Shown one piece after another: positions 19,463 through 22,186 of a DNA stretch of 22,186 nt. Numbering within the stretch: position 1 is the first letter of the stretch; the number at the start of each line of letters is the position of its first letter. The DNA comes from CAZKTS01 sp964555735 (lineage in GTDB: Bacteria > Actinomycetota > Acidimicrobiia > IMCC26256 > PALSA-555): NCBI GenBank assembly GCA_964555735.1, contig CAZKTS010000111.1, forward strand, positions 1 through 22,186, in the 5' to 3' direction. The position numbers were made by a program, and so were the translations under genes. Under the pieces are notes generated by a model, which was given only the letters and a program-made list of their open reading frames with translations, had not been told where the DNA came from and did no database searches.

Positions 19463-20683
19463 ATGGCGATCGAGGCGTACGAGGGAGCGATGGCGCTGAC
19501 CAACCCCGGACCGCGCTACGAGGTCGCGGTCATCGAGCCGGATCCGCGCGTGCGGATGCGCTTGGGCACGCAGCTCGCGGGCGCGGCGCAGTTCGAGGCG
19601 ATCGAGGAGCTCGTCCAGCACCTCCGACCCGGACGGCCGGTGGTCGCGGTCTTCGGCCCTGGCCTCGCGGTGCCGTACGGCTTCCAGCAGGTGCACCGCC
19701 TCGTCGCGGCGTACCCCGAGCTCGGCCCGGTGTTCGCGGTCGAGCAGACCTCGACCGAGGTGCTCCAGGCCGCGCTGCGGGCCGGCGCCCGCGACACGGT
19801 GGGCCTGGCCGACAGCGTCACGCTCGCACAGTCCGTCGCCCGCGTCGGCGAGCTGCTCGCCGGCTCGTCACCGCGCGTGCCGGCGGTCCCGGCGATGCGG
19901 GATGCGCCGGGGCGCATGATCGCGGTGTTCTCGACCAAGGGCGGGGTGGGGAAGAGCACGATCGCGATCAACACCGCGGTCGCCATGGCCCGCCGCAGCG
20001 ACGAGCGCATCGCGCTGGTGGACGGCGACCTCCAGTTCGGCGACGTCGCGGTGCTGCTCGGGCTCCCGCCGCAGCAGACGGTGTTGGATGCCGCCGCGGC
20101 CGTGCAGTACGCCGACGCCGAGGTCGTCCGAAACCTGCTCACCCGCCACGACAGCGGGCTGCTCGTCCTTCCCGCGCCGACCGAGCCGGTGCTCGGCGCT
20201 CCGATCGCTCCGGCCGACATGGTCGCGGTCTGCGACGCGCTGCGCTCGATCTGCGCGCAGGTGATCGTCGACCTGCCCACCCAGTTCGACGACTACGTGC
20301 TCGCGGTGATCGACGCCGCCGACGAGGTGCTGCTCGTCGGGTCCATGGACATCCCGAGCGTGAAGAACCTCAAGATCGGCATCCACGCACTGGACCTCCA
20401 GGCGATCGCCGGGCCGAAGCTGCGCCTCGTCCTCAACCGGGCGAACACCCAGGTGAAGCTGGACGTCCGCGAGATCGAGCAGGTGCTCGGCCTGCGCGCC
20501 GAGTTCCCGATCCCGTCCGACATCGCGGTGCCGCTGTCGGTGAACGCCGGCGTGCCGGTCGTCGACCACGCGCCGAAGTCGGCCGCGACTCGTGCGCTCG
20601 AGCACGTCGCCGCGTCGATGCTCGGCAGCACCGCCGCGGTCGCGGGCGGCGGACGTCGCAAGCGCTCGAAGCGCGGCAAGTGA
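19463..20683 (+). CDS. cpaE: Tad pilus ATPase CpaE/TadZ (ParA/MinD-like)
   Basis: 406 aa. The N-terminal receiver-like domain at about 18-133 lacks the phosphoacceptor Asp: the strand-3 end reads VVAVFGPG instead of a V.L.D pattern. This fits the atypical receiver of TadZ proteins. The ParA/MinD ATPase domain is at about 150-395 with deviant Walker A KGGVGKST (159-166, signature K159) and the ALVDGDLQFGDVAVLLG block (D187, D189). The C terminus is strongly basic (GGGRRKRSKRGK) and could bind membrane or nucleic acid. Role: polar localisation and assembly of the pilus machine at the inner face of the membrane. ATG 19463; ATG 19490 is an alternative start. Confidence 0.88.
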   Translation: MAIEAYEGAMALTNPGPRYEVAVIEPDPRVRMRLGTQLAGAAQFEAIEELVQHLRPGRPVVAVFGPGLAVPYGFQQVHRLVAAYPELGPVFAVEQTSTEVLQAALRAGARDTVGLADSVTLAQSVARVGELLAGSSPRVPAVPAMRDAPGRMIAVFSTKGGVGKSTIAINTAVAMARRSDERIALVDGDLQFGDVAVLLGLPPQQTVLDAAAAVQYADAEVVRNLLTRHDSGLLVLPAPTEPVLGAPIAPADMVAVCDALRSICAQVIVDLPTQFDDYVLAVIDAADEVLLVGSMDIPSVKNLKIGIHALDLQAIAGPKLRLVLNRANTQVKLDVREIEQVLGLRAEFPIPSDIAVPLSVNAGVPVVDHAPKSAATRALEHVAASMLGSTAAVAGGGRRKRSKRGK

Positions 20684-20696
20684 AGCGGGGGACCCG

Positions 20697-22073
20697 ATGA
20701 CGGTGCAGGCGCCGGGGAGCCGGTGGCAGGAGGCGCAGCGGCCGATGGCCGCGCCCGCGGCGGCGACCCGCACGCACGCGCTCGAAGAGCTCCGCCAGAA
20801 GATGCACCAGTACGTCATCCAGGAGCTCGGCCCGATCCTCTACGACCAGCGCATCTCCGAGGCGGAGCTGCGTAAGCAGGTGGAGGAGCAGCTCCACAAG
20901 GCGCTCGCCCAGGAGCGGCTCGCGCTCGCGCAGGCCGAGCGTCAGCAGCTCGTCCAGTCGGTCTTCGACGACGTGCTCGGCTACGGCCCGATCGACCGCT
21001 TGCTCCGTGACCCCGGCATCAACGAGGTCATGGTGAACGGGCCCGAGCACATCTACATCGAGCGCGAAGGGCGGATGGAGGAGACCGACGTCCAGTTCGT
21101 GGACGAGACGCACCTCCGCCGCATCATCGACAAGATCGTGAGCCAGGTCGGCCGGCGCGTCGACGAGGCGACGCCGATGGTCGACGCCCGCCTGCCCGAC
21201 GGCTCGCGCGTCAACGTCATCGTCCACCCGCTGGCCATCGGCGGACCGTTCATGACGATCCGTCGGTTCGCCACCGATCCGTTCAAGGTCGACGACCTGA
21301 TCCGGATGGGCACGCTCGTCCCGCAGAGCGCGCACTTCATGGAGGCCTGCGTGCGCGGCCGCCTCAACGTGGTGGTGAGCGGCGGTACCGGCACCGGGAA
21401 GACGACGCTGCTCAACGTGCTGTCGTCGTTCATCCCGACCGACGAGCGGATCATCACGATCGAGGACGCCAAGGAGCTCCAGCTCCAGCAGCCGCACGTG
21501 CTCTCGCTCGAGGGTCGGCCGCCCAACATCGAGGGCAAGGGCGAGGTGCGCATCCGCGAGCTGGTCCGCAACTCGTTGCGCATGCGTCCCGACCGCATCG
21601 TCGTGGGCGAGGTTCGTGGCTCCGAGGCGCTCGACATGTTGCAGGCCATGAACACCGGTCACGACGGCTCGCTGACCACGGTCCACTCCAACTCGCCGCG
21701 CGACACGCTCTCGCGCATCGAGACCATGGCGCTCATGGCCGGCATGGACCTGCCGGTGCGCGTGATCCGTGAGCAGATGGCGTCGGCACTCGACGTGATC
21801 GTGCACCTGTCCCGGCTGCGCGACGGCACCCGCCGCGTCACGCACGTGAGCGAAGTGATGGGCATGGAAGGCGACGTGATCGTGCTCCAGGACCTCTACC
21901 TCTTCGATTACGGCATGGGCATCGGCGAGGACGGCAAGTTCCTCGGTCACCTCAAGAGCACGGGCATCCGGCCCGGGTTCGGGGAGCGGCTGGCGAACAA
22001 CGGCATCTCCCTCGACTCCGCACTCTTCGCCGGCGACACCCTCAACCGACGCGGCGCGGCGGCCCGGCGATGA
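20697..22073 (+). CDS. cpaF: Tad pilus secretion ATPase CpaF/TadA
   Basis: 458 aa from ATG 20697, 13 bp after cpaE; the open frame reaches back into cpaE but those residues are noise. It is a hexameric type II/IV secretion ATPase. Seen: N-terminal helical region (about 25-90), ERQQLVQSVFDDVLGYGPID (81-100), Walker A SGGTGTGKTT (228-237), Asp box TIEDAKEL (254-261), Walker B IVVGEVRG with E305, and His box MNTGHDGSLTTVHSN (318-332). All nucleotide-binding motifs are intact. It powers Flp pilin assembly through the TadB/TadC membrane platform. The stop overlaps a tiny ORF (ATGA at 22070) that leads to the next gene. Confidence 0.94.
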   Translation: MTVQAPGSRWQEAQRPMAAPAAATRTHALEELRQKMHQYVIQELGPILYDQRISEAELRKQVEEQLHKALAQERLALAQAERQQLVQSVFDDVLGYGPIDRLLRDPGINEVMVNGPEHIYIEREGRMEETDVQFVDETHLRRIIDKIVSQVGRRVDEATPMVDARLPDGSRVNVIVHPLAIGGPFMTIRRFATDPFKVDDLIRMGTLVPQSAHFMEACVRGRLNVVVSGGTGTGKTTLLNVLSSFIPTDERIITIEDAKELQLQQPHVLSLEGRPPNIEGKGEVRIRELVRNSLRMRPDRIVVGEVRGSEALDMLQAMNTGHDGSLTTVHSNSPRDTLSRIETMALMAGMDLPVRVIREQMASALDVIVHLSRLRDGTRRVTHVSEVMGMEGDVIVLQDLYLFDYGMGIGEDGKFLGHLKSTGIRPGFGERLANNGISLDSALFAGDTLNRRGAAARR

Positions 22074-22102
22074 GCGCAGCGAAGAGCGAGGCAAGGCGAT
22101 GA
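22070..22102 (+). CDS. Ten-codon ORF linking cpaF and tadB
   Basis: ATG 22070 overlaps the cpaF stop (ATGA), reads MSAAKSEARR, and its own TGA (22100-22102) overlaps the ATG of the next gene (ATGA). It may be a translational bridge rather than a functional peptide. It also carries the sequence GAGCGCAGCGA, found elsewhere in the window in an intergenic region, so it may only be spacer DNA. Confidence 0.3.
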   Translation: MSAAKSEARR

Positions 22103-22186
22103 GCGGGTTCGTGTCCGTGTTGGCGGTCGACACCGGCGATCCGACCACGCGCATCGTCATCGCGGTGCTCATGGCTGCCGCCGTCC
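22099..22186 (+). CDS. tadB: Tad pilus membrane platform protein, TadB-like (5' fragment)
   Basis: Only 29 codons are present before the window ends. The N terminus MSGFVSVLAVDTGDPTTR leads into a hydrophobic stretch IVIAVLMAAAV, consistent with the first membrane segment of TadB/GspF-like proteins, which normally follow cpaF. The identification is mostly by position. An upstream GAGGCAAGG (22088-22096) could serve as ribosome site, only two bases from the ATG. Confidence 0.5.
   Translation, partial: MSGFVSVLAVDTGDPTTRIVIAVLMAAAV

Noticed and set aside
20433..22172. 579-codon minus-strand open frame opposite cpaE and cpaF
   Set aside because: It is a shadow of two well-defined ATPase genes; the product is His/Asp/Arg/Val-rich without motifs.
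1..22186. CRISPR arrays, insertion sequences, prophage or toxin-antitoxin genes
   Set aside because: No regularly spaced direct repeats, terminal inverted repeats with a transposase, integrase motifs, or small paired toxin-like genes were seen.

Overview
This is a very GC-rich, densely packed bacterial chromosome segment. Gene content points to a high-GC actinobacterium, perhaps a deep branch such as Acidimicrobiia; the class is an inference. The pointers are an InhA-type enoyl reductase, an AccD6-type carboxyltransferase inside the fatty-acid operon, an ANTAR response regulator of the PdtaR type near a proofreading-dead polA, rpsA downstream of polA, many GTG/TTG starts, and several starts that look leaderless. 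No CRISPR array, transposase, phage gene or convincing foreign island is visible.

Layout: (1) 3-128, the 3' end of a Bcp/PrxQ peroxiredoxin, convergent with (2) a minus-strand, near-complete FAS-II operon read fabD > lysine-less biotinyl/lipoyl-fold protein > fabH > fabG > acpP > fabF > accD6-like > fabI (6921 down to 137). A dehydratase gene, fabZ, diverges from fabD at 7057. Together these give malonyl-CoA supply, malonyl transfer to ACP, priming, condensation, both reductions and dehydration. (3) 7506-10384, an envelope block: a small membrane protein, a secreted protein of unknown function, an L,D-transpeptidase, tRNA-Leu(CAA), and a coiled-coil M23 peptidase. (4) 10771-12128, a small coiled-coil protein overlapping a PdtaR-type antiterminator regulator, then an opposing GNAT acetyltransferase. 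(5) 12440-18606, polA, trmO, an anchored SGNH hydrolase, a SAM methyltransferase and rpsA. (6) 18739 to the window end, the start of a Tad/Flp pilus operon: cpaB, cpaE, cpaF/tadA and the first codons of a tadB-like gene.

I found no wholly new multi-gene system. The observations most worth a second look are: the biotin-carrier-like protein without the modifiable lysine, fixed between fabD and fabH; a long hairpin that ends exactly at the Shine-Dalgarno of cpaB; altered active-site loops in the AccD homologue; a phased GCTCGAGC repeat in front of acpP; a 10-codon ORF bridging cpaF and tadB by double ATGA overlap; and several genes whose -10 hexamer sits just upstream of the start codon. Two stretches over 300 bp lack genes (10385-10770 and 12129-12439); the second is repeat-rich. 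Functional calls rest on recognised motifs read by eye; no database search was run.
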